Below, one piece after another: positions 1-8,173 of a DNA stretch of 64,000 nt. Made by a program: the position numbers and the translations under genes. The number at the start of each line of letters is the position of its first letter. Within the stretch, counting starts at the first letter, position 1. Source of the DNA: Selenomonadales bacterium 4137-cl (GTDB lineage Bacteria; Bacillota; Negativicutes; Sporomusales; UBA7701); NCBI GenBank assembly GCA_032334055.1, contig JAUOZS010000001.1, forward strand, positions 2,020,501 to 2,084,500, read 5' to 3'. Under the pieces are notes generated by a model that did no database searches, was not told where the DNA came from, and saw only the letters and a program-made list of their open reading frames with translations.

Positions 1-819
1 GACGACACGGCGACGGCCCCAGCGGTCGGAGAGCTTGCCGGCGAAGATGCGGCTGGCGAGGGTGCCGGCGGCGTAGACGGTGAAGAATACGCCGAAGTCG
101 GCCAAACCGCGCTGGGGGGCGAAGACGGGCAGGAAGGCGATGACCGTGCCGTAGGCGGCGGCGCCCGCGAAGAGCGCCAGGGACGGGACGACGACGACCC
201 GCCGCCGGCCGACGGCCAGCAGGCTGACCGGATTTTTGCCGCCGTCGTGGGCGCCGATTTCATCCACCGCGACAACGGCGAGGAAGGCTCCGGCGGCGGC
301 GATTGCCGAGCAGGCAAATAGAACGTCGAAGTTCTGCGTATACTGGATGATATTGATGCCGACAGCCGGGAAAAGGGCCATGGAGACGACGTTGGCGGTG
401 CCGTAGATGCCGATCACTTCGCCCCGCCGCTGAGGAGGGGCGAGGTCGGCTATGTAGGCGGCCGACGCGGCGAGGAAAGCGGCGTGAGCAAAGCCGTGGG
501 CGATGCGGAGGAGGTAAAGGGGGGCGACGGACTGAAGGAAGCCGTAAATCGGAAACAGGAGGGCAAAGAAGCCTGTCCCTAGCAGCATCAGGCGTTTGCG
601 CCCGCGACGGTCGGCAAGCCGGCCGAGGTAGGGCCGGACAAGGACGGCCGCGAAGCTGAACGCCCCCATGACGAGGCCGATCTGGCCGGGGGAGCCGCCG
701 AGGCTGTCGACGTACTGGGGCAAGGTGGGGATGAGCAGGTAGAAGCTGCCGAAGTAGAGGAAGGTGGCGATGCAGACGCAGACGAAGTTGCGCGAGGTCA
801 GGCGGAATTCTTTGTTCAT
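1..819 (-). CDS. MFS transporter (C-terminal end outside window)
   Basis: Probable drug or metabolite exporter of the major facilitator superfamily, in the inner membrane. The 273 visible codons begin MNKEFRLTSRNF and give hydrophobic segments typical of MFS. The loop between TM2 and TM3 carries the family signature GRLADRRGRKR, and the second half repeats it as GKLSDRWGRRV, so about eight of twelve helices are visible. The gene runs off the left edge without a stop. The ATG at 819 is preceded by a GGGAGGCTG ribosome site. A GNAT gene lies 13 bases upstream on the same strand, so the two are probably co-transcribed. Substrate cannot be told from sequence. Confidence 0.85.
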   Translation of the reverse strand, partial: MNKEFRLTSRNFVCVCIATFLYFGSFYLLIPTLPQYVDSLGGSPGQIGLVMGAFSFAAVLVRPYLGRLADRRGRKRLMLLGTGFFALLFPIYGFLQSVAPLYLLRIAHGFAHAAFLAASAAYIADLAPPQRRGEVIGIYGTANVVSMALFPAVGINIIQYTQNFDVLFACSAIAAAGAFLAVVAVDEIGAHDGGKNPVSLLAVGRRRVVVVPSLALFAGAAAYGTVIAFLPVFAPQRGLADFGVFFTVYAAGTLASRIFAGKLSDRWGRRRVV

Positions 820-832
820 GCAGCCTCCCGGG

Positions 833-1618
833 TCACATGTTGAGGATGTAGGCGTCCATGGGGCAGTATTCGGTGAAGTTAAGGCGGCGATAGACCTCGT
901 AGCCGGCGGGGCTGGCCTCAAGGACGAGCAGCCTGTAGCCGCGGTCCGCGGCATGGCCGATGAGGGCGCGGGTCAGGGCGGTGGCGGCGCCGCTGCGGCG
1001 AGCGGAGCCGAGGGTGGAGATGAAGTAGGCGCCGGCGACGCCGCCGCTGCCTAGGAATACGCTGGCGGTGGCGACCGGCTGGCTGCCCCGGTAAGCGAGG
1101 AAATAGGCGATTTTGTCGGTGGGGAGGCTGGCGAATAAGACCGGGAAGTCGCGGGCGACGCGCTCCGGCATGGCGAAGCCGGCGGCGGCCGTCCGCCCCC
1201 ATTCCGCTATGCCGTCCGGGTTGAGGGCCTGGCGGATTTCGAGTCCCGCGGGCGGCGCGGCTGCCGGAGCCGTCCGGCCCAGCGCGAGGGCCATGCCCCG
1301 CCAATGCATCTGGTGCCTGAAGCCGTGGTCGAGAAGCCGCCGGCCGAGGTCGGCGGGACGGTCGGCCGGCCCGGTAATCCAGGTGAGCGGACGGCCGCCG
1401 AAGATCGCGGCCGTTTCCCGAATCCCGGCTTCAGCCCGGCGGGCGGTATAGCGGGCGGCGAGGACGCGGTTCAGCGCGTCGGTGCCGGTGTCTATCCATG
1501 TGATTTCGCCGCCGGAGCCGCTCTTCCCTGTCGGCGCGCAGCCGGCCAGCAGGGCGTATTCACGGAGGTTTTCGCCGATGGCGGCGACGATTGCGGAGGG
1601 AGCCGGTCCCGCGGTCAT
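833..1618 (-). CDS. GNAT family N-acetyltransferase
   Basis: Protein of 261 residues with a C-terminal GNAT fold: the stretch around VATASVFLGSGGVAGAYF followed by a basic loop SARRSGAATALTRALI matches motif A (acetyl-CoA pyrophosphate loop), and the segment ending VYRRLNFTEY matches motif B. The N-terminal half is less conserved and may be a degenerate second GNAT domain. I chose the ATG at 1618 because a GAGGTG site sits about 8 bases before it; in-frame ATGs at 1678 and 1693 are also possible. The acceptor substrate is unknown. It is divergent from the phosphofructokinase gene and lies directly before the MFS gene. Confidence 0.75.
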   Translation of the reverse strand: MTAGPAPSAIVAAIGENLREYALLAGCAPTGKSGSGGEITWIDTGTDALNRVLAARYTARRAEAGIRETAAIFGGRPLTWITGPADRPADLGRRLLDHGFRHQMHWRGMALALGRTAPAAAPPAGLEIRQALNPDGIAEWGRTAAAGFAMPERVARDFPVLFASLPTDKIAYFLAYRGSQPVATASVFLGSGGVAGAYFISTLGSARRSGAATALTRALIGHAADRGYRLLVLEASPAGYEVYRRLNFTEYCPMDAYILNM

Positions 1619-1733
1619 GTGCAGCACCTCGTTTTTTGATCTGTATGGCGGCGTTTTGGCAGGCGGCACAACTGACATATTTTTAACTTCCACAGTATGG
1701 AAGCCATCTCCTGCCTCGGAACAACGCCGCCCC

Positions 1734-1762
1734 TTGTCCCGGCGGCCAATGTATTATATACT
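1734..1762 (+). promoter_or_regulatory. sigma-A-type promoter of phosphofructokinase
   Basis: TTGTCC (1734-1739) and TATACT (1757-1762) are separated by exactly 17 bases, and an AAAGGAGAG ribosome site precedes the ATG at 1806. Expected start of transcription is near 1769. Confidence 0.65.
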
Positions 1763-1805
1763 TTTGCCAGGCAATGATATTTTATTATCAAAGGAGAGCG
1801 GTATT

Positions 1806-2894
1806 ATGGCCAAGTTCAAGAGTGTTGGCGTGCTGACCGGCGGCGGCGACTGCCCGGGTCTCAACGCCGTGATCCGCAGCGTGGCGCGCGCCTGCTTCAG
1901 CCACGGCATCAGGGTCTGGGGCGTGAGGAACGGCTTCGGCGGCCTGGTGGAAAATGATATCGTCGAGCTGGCGGACAAGGATATCTCCGGTATCCTGCCC
2001 CGTGGCGGCACCATCCTCGGCACGACCAACCGCGACAATCCTTTTAGTTATGCCGTGCCGCACGAAGGCGGCTATGTTTACAAGGACATGTCGCAGCAGG
2101 CGCTGACGAATCTCCGGACGAGGGGCATCGAGGCGCTGGTGGTGATCGGCGGCGACGGCAGCCTGCGGATCGCCAACGAGTTCGATCAACTGGGGCTGCC
2201 GGTGGTGTCTGTGCCGAAGACGATCGATAACGATATCCCGCGGACGGAGCGGACGTTCGGTTTCGATACCGCGGTGGCGTGCGCCAGCGAGGCGCTCGAC
2301 CGTCTGCATACGACCGCCGAGTCGCATCACCGGGTGATGCTGCTGGAGGTTATGGGCCGCTACGCAGGCTGGATCGCCTTTTATTCCGGCATGGCCGGGG
2401 GCGCGGACGTCATCCTCATCCCCGAGGTGCCGTACAAGATCGAGGCTGTTGTGGCGGCGATCAAGGCCCGCCGGGCCCAGGGCAAGCTGTTCAGCCTGGT
2501 GGTGGTGGCCGAGGGAGCCTACCCTGTGGGCGGCGAAATGACGGTGGCCCGCATCGTGGAGAACAGCCCCGAGAAGGTGCGCCTGGGCGGCGTGGGCGAT
2601 AAGCTGGCCCACGAGTTGGAGGAGCTGACCGGGTTCGAGTCCCGCTGCACGGTGCTGGGGCATCTGCAGCGCGGCGGCAGCCCGACGGCCTACGACCGCA
2701 TCCTGTCCACCCGCTACGGGGTGGCGGCCGTGGATGCGCTGGTGGCCGGCAAGACTGGCACGATGGTGGCCCTCCAGAAAAATAGCATTGTGACGGTGCC
2801 GATCAGGGATATCGCCGGCCAGCCGAGCAACGTGCCGCTGGAAGCGCTGCATGTGGGCCGGGCGATCGGCGTCTGCTTCGGCGACGAAGTCTGA
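1806..2894 (+). CDS. pfkA: 6-phosphofructokinase
   Basis: Phosphorylates fructose 6-phosphate in glycolysis (cytoplasm). The 362-residue protein begins with the nucleotide-binding TGGGDCPGLN motif, has GGDGS at residues 115-119 and the catalytic PKTIDND at 137-143. In the family, Gly at the third position of GGDGS points to ATP as donor, whereas Lys in PKTIDND (instead of PGTIDND) is usual in the pyrophosphate-linked and mixed group III enzymes. The combination fits group III, so donor choice (ATP more likely) is not settled. An in-frame ATG at 1482 would add 108 residues of non-homologous sequence; the start at 1806 has AAAGGAGAG 6 bases upstream. Single-gene unit with its own promoter and terminator. 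Confidence 0.93.
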   Translation: MAKFKSVGVLTGGGDCPGLNAVIRSVARACFSHGIRVWGVRNGFGGLVENDIVELADKDISGILPRGGTILGTTNRDNPFSYAVPHEGGYVYKDMSQQALTNLRTRGIEALVVIGGDGSLRIANEFDQLGLPVVSVPKTIDNDIPRTERTFGFDTAVACASEALDRLHTTAESHHRVMLLEVMGRYAGWIAFYSGMAGGADVILIPEVPYKIEAVVAAIKARRAQGKLFSLVVVAEGAYPVGGEMTVARIVENSPEKVRLGGVGDKLAHELEELTGFESRCTVLGHLQRGGSPTAYDRILSTRYGVAAVDALVAGKTGTMVALQKNSIVTVPIRDIAGQPSNVPLEALHVGRAIGVCFGDEV

Positions 2895-2900
2895 GAATGC

Positions 2901-2929
2901 AAAAAGCCGCAAAATCGCGGCTTTTTTTG
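2901..2929 (+). terminator. rho-independent terminator after pfkA
   Basis: Stem AAAGCCGC/GCGGCTTT with a six-base loop followed by a run of T, seven bases after the pfkA stop. The A-run on the other side means it can also serve the converging DUF389 gene. Confidence 0.85.
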
Positions 2930-2939
2930 TTTGGTTAGC

Positions 2940-4289
2940 CTAGCGGACAGCCGGAACCGAAGGAGCGGCCGCGGCCGGAACCAACGGCGGATGGTATTCG
3001 AGTCTTACGGCCACCCGCCGCTTGAGCCGGTCCTCAAGGACGGTCTGAATGGACTGGGCCAGCAGTCCGTCGGCAAGCGGCGGACCGGACAGTTTGGCGT
3101 TAACGGTGTAGGTGGCCGAGCCCTGGCGGTATTCGAAGGTAAAGTCTTCGAGGATGGTTTGCTCCAGCAGGGAAATTTTTTCGAGAATGGTTTTCTGGAT
3201 GATTTCCTCGGGGGTGGCGGCTTTCACCACTTCGACTATTTGTTTTTCGGTTACTTTGGGGAGCAGTTGGCCGAAAGAGTCGACACTGCTCTTATCGTCA
3301 ACTTTCTGGACGAGGACGATGTCGGCGGTAAGCCTTACCGGCTTGCCCAGCCGCAGTTCGAGGAGGTTTTCCATCTGGCGGATGTTCTCGGAGGTAATGA
3401 TTTTTGTGGTCCGGAAGGCGGCCTCGACGATGTGGGCGCCATCCTGGTAGCGGTGAGCGGAGCTCATGAGGCTGGACTGGGGAGCGATGGACTGGATGGA
3501 TTCGACCATGGCGGTGCGAATGATTTTTTCGGTGCTGGCGGCCGAATAGGTCTGGTACATGATGTAGGCCAGGGGCACCGAGATAAGGACCAGCAGGGCA
3601 ACGGGGTACCAAAGCCGGCGGCGGGAGGTGTCGCAGGCGGCGGGGTCGTTTATGTCGAGAACGCAGTCGCTGCTGGAAAACCCGGCCAGTTGGAAGGTGA
3701 CGATGGCCGATACGTTGATGGCGATAGTGTTGGCCAGGAATAGCAACAACGCTCCCGACATGACGGCGAAGTTCTGGTCGGCCAGGCCGATGCCTACAAC
3801 GCAGAGGGGCGGCATAAGGGCGGTGGCGATGGCCACCCCGGGCAGGGCCGCGCCCTGGGGCTTGGTGCAGATGGCGTAGGTGCCGGCGGCGCCCGAAGCC
3901 AGGGCGATAACCAGATCAAGGATGGTAGGGGTGGTGCGGGCGATTATTTCCACGGTCAGATCGGAACGGGGAACGATGAGGGCCAGGAAAGCCGAAAGGC
4001 CGATGGCGACCACGGCCCCCATGGCCTCTGCTTTGACAGCCTGCCGGAGAAGCGGCCGGTTGCCGGCGGCGATGGCCAGCGCCCCGCCAAGGATGGGCCC
4101 CATGAGGGGCGCGATCAGCATGGCGCCGATGACGACGGCGGCGCTGCCGGAGATGAGGCCGTAGGTGGCGACGGCGCAGGAAAGGACGATGAGGGTGTAA
4201 TAGTGGATGTCCGGCTTAGCGTCGCCCAGCACGCTTTTATAAACCGCGCTGTGGTCGGTTTCGATGCTTATCAAGACTGGCGCCTCCAT
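2940..4289 (-). CDS. DUF389 integral membrane protein
   Basis: Protein of 449 residues of the DUF389 family (function unknown). The N-terminal half is membrane-embedded, with at least six hydrophobic segments and the family's glycine/proline-rich stretch VVIGAMLIAPLMGPILGGAL near residue 50, plus a second conserved ATALMPPLCVVGIGLA. After a last helix near residue 245 (PVALLVLISVPLAYIM) comes a roughly 200-residue soluble domain. The ATG at 4289 has no clear ribosome site; a TTG at 4298 is an alternative, and the GGAGGAG that ends the upstream EamA gene could allow coupling. Follows the EamA gene by 41 bases on the same strand. Confidence 0.8.
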   Translation of the reverse strand: MEAPVLISIETDHSAVYKSVLGDAKPDIHYYTLIVLSCAVATYGLISGSAAVVIGAMLIAPLMGPILGGALAIAAGNRPLLRQAVKAEAMGAVVAIGLSAFLALIVPRSDLTVEIIARTTPTILDLVIALASGAAGTYAICTKPQGAALPGVAIATALMPPLCVVGIGLADQNFAVMSGALLLFLANTIAINVSAIVTFQLAGFSSSDCVLDINDPAACDTSRRRLWYPVALLVLISVPLAYIMYQTYSAASTEKIIRTAMVESIQSIAPQSSLMSSAHRYQDGAHIVEAAFRTTKIITSENIRQMENLLELRLGKPVRLTADIVLVQKVDDKSSVDSFGQLLPKVTEKQIVEVVKAATPEEIIQKTILEKISLLEQTILEDFTFEYRQGSATYTVNAKLSGPPLADGLLAQSIQTVLEDRLKRRVAVRLEYHPPLVPAAAAPSVPAVR

Positions 4290-4330
4290 TGCAAGCAAAT
4301 ATAGTATTTTGCTTTCGCCAACAGATAGGG

Positions 4331-5278
4331 CTACTCCTCCTGCCGGAGGGGGTGGCCGGCGGCAGACGGGCGGATGTCGAAGACGGTGATGAGCAGCAGG
4401 CCGCTGATTATCAGCGCCGCGCCGGCCAGATGGGCGAGGGTGACGGTTTCGCCGTAAAAGACGGCGGCGATCCAGATGGCGTTGACGGGCATGAGGTTGA
4501 TGTAGGCGCTGGCCCGGCTGGCGCCGATGCGCTTGATGCCGACGTTGTAGAGGAAGAAGGCGACAACGGTCGGGAATACGATCAGGTAGACCATTTCCCA
4601 GGCGACCTGGGCGCTGACGGCGGGCAGGCGCGCCCAGCCGTCCTCGGCGAGGGTGGCGGCCAGCAGCAGTACGGACCCGGCGAGGGTGGAGGCGCTGGTG
4701 GCGAGCAGGGGCGGGACGTCTTTCATGACGACCTTGCCGATGGTGGTGTAGGCTGTCCAGGAGATGACGCCGCCGACCATGAGCAGGTCGCCGCCGGAGA
4801 AGGACAGCGCGGCGAGGGTTTCCACGGAGCCTCTGGTGATGGTGGTGAGGACGCCGAGAAAGGCCAGGGCGACGCCGGCGACGAGACGCCAGCTCCATGG
4901 CTCGCCGAGGAGGGTGACGGCGACGATGGCCGTGGTGACAGGGTTGACGACGATGACGAGGGCGCCGTTGATGGCTGAGGTGTATTTCATGCCGACGGTG
5001 AAGAAGATGTTGTAGAGAAATACGCCGGTGAGCGCGAGGAGCAGCACGCCGCCCCAACGCCGCTTGAGGGGGGCCCAGTCCCATTCGCCCCGGGCCGCGA
5101 CCCAGGCGGTCATGAGGAGGCCGGCGAGGAAGAAGCGGACGGCGGCGGTGGTGAGCGGCGGTATTTCGGCGACGACGTGCTTGGTGACGCCGAAGGCGCC
5201 GCCCCAGAAGAGGGGCACGAACAGGAGAATGAAGTAGATGGGATCGGGGCGGGCGGGTTTGTCAGGCTTTATCACCAC
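4331..5278 (-). CDS. EamA/DMT family transporter
   Basis: Ten-helix drug/metabolite transporter of 315 residues made of two EamA repeats. Hydrophobic segments run from residue 14 (YFILLFVPLFWGGAFGVTK, with the family's early WGG motif) to the C-terminal ALIISGLLLITVFDI. The second repeat begins near residue 160. Starts with GTG at 5278, supported by AAGGAG eight bases upstream. Likely exports an amino acid or other small metabolite; the substrate is not predictable. First gene of a two-gene unit with DUF389. Confidence 0.85.
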   Translation of the reverse strand: MVIKPDKPARPDPIYFILLFVPLFWGGAFGVTKHVVAEIPPLTTAAVRFFLAGLLMTAWVAARGEWDWAPLKRRWGGVLLLALTGVFLYNIFFTVGMKYTSAINGALVIVVNPVTTAIVAVTLLGEPWSWRLVAGVALAFLGVLTTITRGSVETLAALSFSGGDLLMVGGVISWTAYTTIGKVVMKDVPPLLATSASTLAGSVLLLAATLAEDGWARLPAVSAQVAWEMVYLIVFPTVVAFFLYNVGIKRIGASRASAYINLMPVNAIWIAAVFYGETVTLAHLAGAALIISGLLLITVFDIRPSAAGHPLRQEE

Positions 5279-5454
5279 GGTCAGCTCCTTGACAGGTAAG
5301 AATGGTCCTTGTAAGGGGGGATGCCGGAGGCGGATGGCAGACAGCGGGCCGCCGCCGGCCGCCGCCTATTGCGCATGAGCGGCCGGCCTCACAGAACAAA
5401 ATACGTATTATCCCCATTTTAGCCGCAATACCGTCGGCGGACAAGGTAAAATAC

Positions 5455-5492
5455 CAAAAAAATACACCGGCGACGCCGGTGTATTTTTTGTT
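5455..5492. terminator. bidirectional hairpin terminator
   Basis: An 11-base perfect stem AATACACCGGC/GCCGGTGTATT with a GAC loop (5461-5485), flanked by A-run on the left and T-run on the right, so it can stop transcription in both directions. It lies downstream of namZ. No gene is visible in the rest of 5279-5689. Confidence 0.75.
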
Positions 5493-5504
5493 TTGGATTG
5501 CCGA

Positions 5505-5683
5505 GGTTGGCTAGAAGGTCCCAGATGCAAGGCGCACCGAGGACGCGCTGCACCGTTTCCTCCGCGACCAAGTATGCCTACATGGTTTGCACAGGCACGG
5601 TTTAACAGCATCGCGCGTACTCGGAACGTACGCTAGCAAGCGTCCGCAGGAATAACGCCGCAGATGGGGCCTTGTCGCCAACC
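5505..5683 (-). repeat. 3'-hairpin repeat copy 1 (after namZ)
   Basis: Long copy (179 bp) of the repeat family described in the findings. Outer arms GGTTGGC (5505-5511) and GCCAACC (5677-5683) pair. Inside are the conserved half-sites CCAGATGCAAGGCGC (5520-5534) and AACGCCGCAGATGG, and the inner palindrome GCGTACTCGGAACGTACGC. It ends seven bases from the namZ stop codon. Confidence 0.85.
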
Positions 5684-5689
5684 GTTTTG

Positions 5690-6952
5690 TTATTGGTACA
5701 GGTAATAGGGTTTGGCTTTCTCTTTAAATTGCTGTGCTTCCTTATCCCATTCGGCGAGAAGCTCTTCGAGGGTATAGCGGCCGAGGCGGAGGCCGTTGTC
5801 GCCGGTGGTAAGATCGATGTAGGGGATGCCCCGGGGGTTGAAGTCGTAGGCGAAGTTGCCGCCGGAGATTTCCTGGATGGTGTAGAGGAGGGTTATGCCG
5901 GTGCGGACGGCCTGGTAGGCGTGGCGGTCGGTGATGTGTATCTGGACGCCGCCGAGGGTTTTGCCGGCGTTGCCGCCGAAGCGCGGGCTGAAGTAGGCGG
6001 GCCGGAAGTAGGCGCCGGGCAGGTTTTTGGCGTTCATTTTGTCGGCGAGTTCCTCGGCGTTCAGCCAGGTGGCGCCGATGAGCTCGAAGGGCCGGGTGGT
6101 GCCGACGCCTTCGGAGACGTTGGTGCCGCCGAAGATGCCGGTGCCGGAGTAAACGAGGGCGGCGTCGGGGGTGGGGATGTTGGGCGAGGTCATGACCCAC
6201 GGCAGGCCGGTGTCGTCCCAATGCATGTCGCGCGTCCAGCCGGTGAGGGGTACGACGGCGAGGTCGCAGCCGATGGCGAATTCCTTGTTGAAGTAGCGGG
6301 CCAGCTCGCCGACGGTCATGCCGTGGCGCAGGGGGATGGGGTACATGCCGATGAAGGATTCGAAGCCTGGCTTGACCAGTCCGCCCTCGACCATGCCGCC
6401 GACCGGGTTGGGGCGATCAAGGACGACGAAGGTTTTGCCGTTCTCGGCGGCGGCCTGCATGGCGTAGGCCATGGTGTAGATATAGGTGTAGGGGCGGGCG
6501 CCGATGTCCTGGATGTCGAAGGCGAGGACGTCGATGCCTGCGAGCATTTCGGGGGTGGGTTTCTTGGTGGCGCCGTAGAGGCTGTAGATGGGCAGTCCGG
6601 TCTTGACGTCGGTGGCGTAGCCGACGTGGTCGCCGGCCTTGACGGCGCCGCGGATGCCATGCTCGGGGGCGTAGAGGGCGACGAGGTTGACCTTGGCCTT
6701 GAGGACGTCAATGCTGCTTTCGAAGCTGCTGTTGATGCCGGTGGCATTGGTAACGAGGCCGACCCGCTTGCCCTTGAAGAGGTCGAGGTGTTTGTCGATG
6801 TTGTCGATGCCGAGACGCACGGGCTCGCGGCTCTCGCGGACAGGGGCGGGGGCAGGCGGGGCGCTGGCGCAGCCGCTGCCGAAGAGGGGCATGAGGAGCA
6901 GGGCGGCAAGAACGACGGTCAGTTTCGCGATGAGGCTGCGGCTTTGGCGCAC
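5690..6952 (-). CDS. namZ: exo-beta-N-acetylmuramidase NamZ (DUF1343)
   Basis: Family of B. subtilis NamZ (YbbC), which removes terminal MurNAc from the non-reducing ends of peptidoglycan fragments outside the cytoplasm. The 420-residue protein has an export signal (helix at 11-24) followed by GSGC at 25-28, an imperfect lipobox, so it is probably membrane-anchored. Family landmarks are LYAPEHGIRG, the conserved IQDIGARPYTYIYTM, DRPNP and the C-terminal domain with FNPRGIPYIDL. GTG start at 6952 with AGGAGGTAG upstream. It is the last gene of the amino-sugar operon and fits a role of releasing MurNAc, or shortening GlcNAc-MurNAc chains, for the PTS encoded upstream. Confidence 0.88.
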   Translation of the reverse strand: MRQSRSLIAKLTVVLAALLLMPLFGSGCASAPPAPAPVRESREPVRLGIDNIDKHLDLFKGKRVGLVTNATGINSSFESSIDVLKAKVNLVALYAPEHGIRGAVKAGDHVGYATDVKTGLPIYSLYGATKKPTPEMLAGIDVLAFDIQDIGARPYTYIYTMAYAMQAAAENGKTFVVLDRPNPVGGMVEGGLVKPGFESFIGMYPIPLRHGMTVGELARYFNKEFAIGCDLAVVPLTGWTRDMHWDDTGLPWVMTSPNIPTPDAALVYSGTGIFGGTNVSEGVGTTRPFELIGATWLNAEELADKMNAKNLPGAYFRPAYFSPRFGGNAGKTLGGVQIHITDRHAYQAVRTGITLLYTIQEISGGNFAYDFNPRGIPYIDLTTGDNGLRLGRYTLEELLAEWDKEAQQFKEKAKPYYLYQ

Positions 6953-6998
6953 GGGGCTACCTCCTGTGTGATATTATTTTTGTGGTTTTCCGTTCTTT

Positions 6999-7121
6999 AG
7001 GCCGTTCAGAAGCGTCCAGATGCAAGGCGCACCGGAAGAGCGCGCCGCGACGCGTACTCGGTTCGTACGCTAGCAAGCGCTCTGAGGAGCAACGCCGCAG
7101 ATGGGCGGTTATCAACGGCCT
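6999..7121 (-). repeat. 3'-hairpin repeat copy 2 (after HPr)
   Basis: 123 bp copy. Outer arms AGGCCGTT (6999-7006) and AACGGCCT (7114-7121) are complementary. It holds CCAGATGCAAGGCGC, the inner palindrome GCGTACTCGGTTCGTACGC and GAGGAGCAACGCCGCAGATGG. The HPr stop codon is two bases away. Confidence 0.85.
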
Positions 7122-7122
7122 T

Positions 7123-7386
7123 TTATTCGTTGAAACCGGCTTTTATCAAGGCCGCGACCGCTTCCAAAGCCTGCTCTTCATCCTCGCCCGCCGCGCGGAC
7201 GGTGACGGCGTCGCCGGCTTTGACGCCGGCGCTCATGATGGCGAGCATGCTTTTGGCGTTGACGCTTTTGTCGCCTTTGACGAGGGTGATGTCGCTCTTG
7301 TAGGCGGCGGCTGTTTTGACGAGCAGGGCGGCCGGGCGGGCGTGGAGGCCGATCTTGTTGGTGATGGCGAGAGTTTGTTCGCGCAT
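7123..7386 (-). CDS. ptsH: HPr phosphocarrier protein
   Basis: Small cytosolic PTS protein (87 residues) that passes phosphate from enzyme I to EIIA. The active His15 lies in NKIGLHARPA, and the regulatory Ser46 of Firmicute HPr (target of HPr kinase) is present in AKSMLAIMSAG. Full length for the family. ATG at 7386 with AAGGAGCG upstream. It sits inside the chitobiose/MurNAc-type PTS operon, between chbG and namZ, whereas general HPr genes usually pair with ptsI. It may be a dedicated HPr or this genome's only copy; the window cannot decide. Confidence 0.93.
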   Translation of the reverse strand: MREQTLAITNKIGLHARPAALLVKTAAAYKSDITLVKGDKSVNAKSMLAIMSAGVKAGDAVTVRAAGEDEEQALEAVAALIKAGFNE

Positions 7387-7402
7387 TTGTACGCTCCTTC
7401 GG

Positions 7403-8173
7403 TCAGGATGCGCCTAGGGCGGCGAAGCTTACGAGTTCGACGCCTTCGGCGGCAAGGAAGTCTTTCATGGCCGGGTCGGTGAGGACGGCGAGCTCGCGCA
7501 GGCGTTCGCCGCTGTAGGAGCTTGTCCCTGCAAGCAGGTCGTCGGCTTCCGCGGGGTGGCACATTATTTCGAGGACGCCGGCGCGGTGGGCGCTGATGAT
7601 GGCCCGGAGGCTTTCGGCGGTGGCGCCGGGTCCGTAGAAAGCGTCGGAAAAGGCGTCGGGGGCGGGGATGCCGAAGGCGACGATGCGGGCGCGGACGGCG
7701 GGGCCGGTCTGGCGGAGAGGAACTTTGAGCCGCCGGGCGAGGCTGATGGCGACATCAAGGATTTCGGGGTAGGAATGGGCGTGGTGGTGGCTGTCGAGGT
7801 GGGTGAGGGTGAGGCCGGTGGCAAGGAATTTTTCCACCTGGGCGGAGAGTTCGCGTTCGGCCTCGCGCGGCTCGCAGACGGCCACGACGCGGTTGACGGG
7901 CCGGTGGAAGGCGCCGTCCGGCTCAACGAGGCTGGCTACGTCCGCGCCGGCGAGGAGCGGCCGTCCGTAGGTGAGGTTGAGGTGGAGGCCGGCGGCGAGG
8001 CCGTGGGCCTTGAGGAGAGCGACGGCGTCGTCGGTGTGGGCGGTGTTGACCATTAGGGTGGTGTCGCTGACGAGGCCGGCGGTCATGGCGCGGAGGATGC
8101 CGCGGTTGCAGCCAGGGGTGAGGCCGAGGTCGTCGGCGTTGATGATGAGTCTGCGCATGTTTTCTCCGATCAT
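7403..8173 (-). CDS. chbG: ChbG/YdjC family sugar deacetylase
   Basis: 256 residues of the YdjC/ChbG carbohydrate deacetylase family. E. coli ChbG removes one acetyl group from chitobiose 6-phosphate (and chitotriose 6-phosphate) before hydrolysis by ChbF. Metal-binding motifs are visible: INADDLG near residue 13, LTHLDSHHHAH near 125, and the catalytic-site CHP in LEIMCHPAE. Start overlaps the GH4 stop by four bases, indicating translational coupling. Its placement between a GH4 enzyme and HPr copies the chb logic and suggests that the imported sugar is an N-acetylated disaccharide phosphate. Confidence 0.88.
   Translation of the reverse strand: MIGENMRRLIINADDLGLTPGCNRGILRAMTAGLVSDTTLMVNTAHTDDAVALLKAHGLAAGLHLNLTYGRPLLAGADVASLVEPDGAFHRPVNRVVAVCEPREAERELSAQVEKFLATGLTLTHLDSHHHAHSYPEILDVAISLARRLKVPLRQTGPAVRARIVAFGIPAPDAFSDAFYGPGATAESLRAIISAHRAGVLEIMCHPAEADDLLAGTSSYSGERLRELAVLTDPAMKDFLAAEGVELVSFAALGAS

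Noticed and set aside
1482..1805. Longer N-terminus for phosphofructokinase from ATG 1482
   Set aside because: It would run through the promoter and the divergent GNAT gene; the first 108 residues have no similarity to the family.
5505..5683. CRISPR array
   Set aside because: Repeats are dispersed over 58 kb, not tandem, and no cas gene is in the window.
5672..7000. A 442-codon open frame on the plus strand over namZ
   Set aside because: It is a GC-skew mirror of namZ: Gly/Val/Asp-rich, no domain, no ribosome site. The same applies to long plus-strand frames over the PTS genes (9818-11092), the sigma-54 activator (22343-24094) and the DUF389/EamA region.
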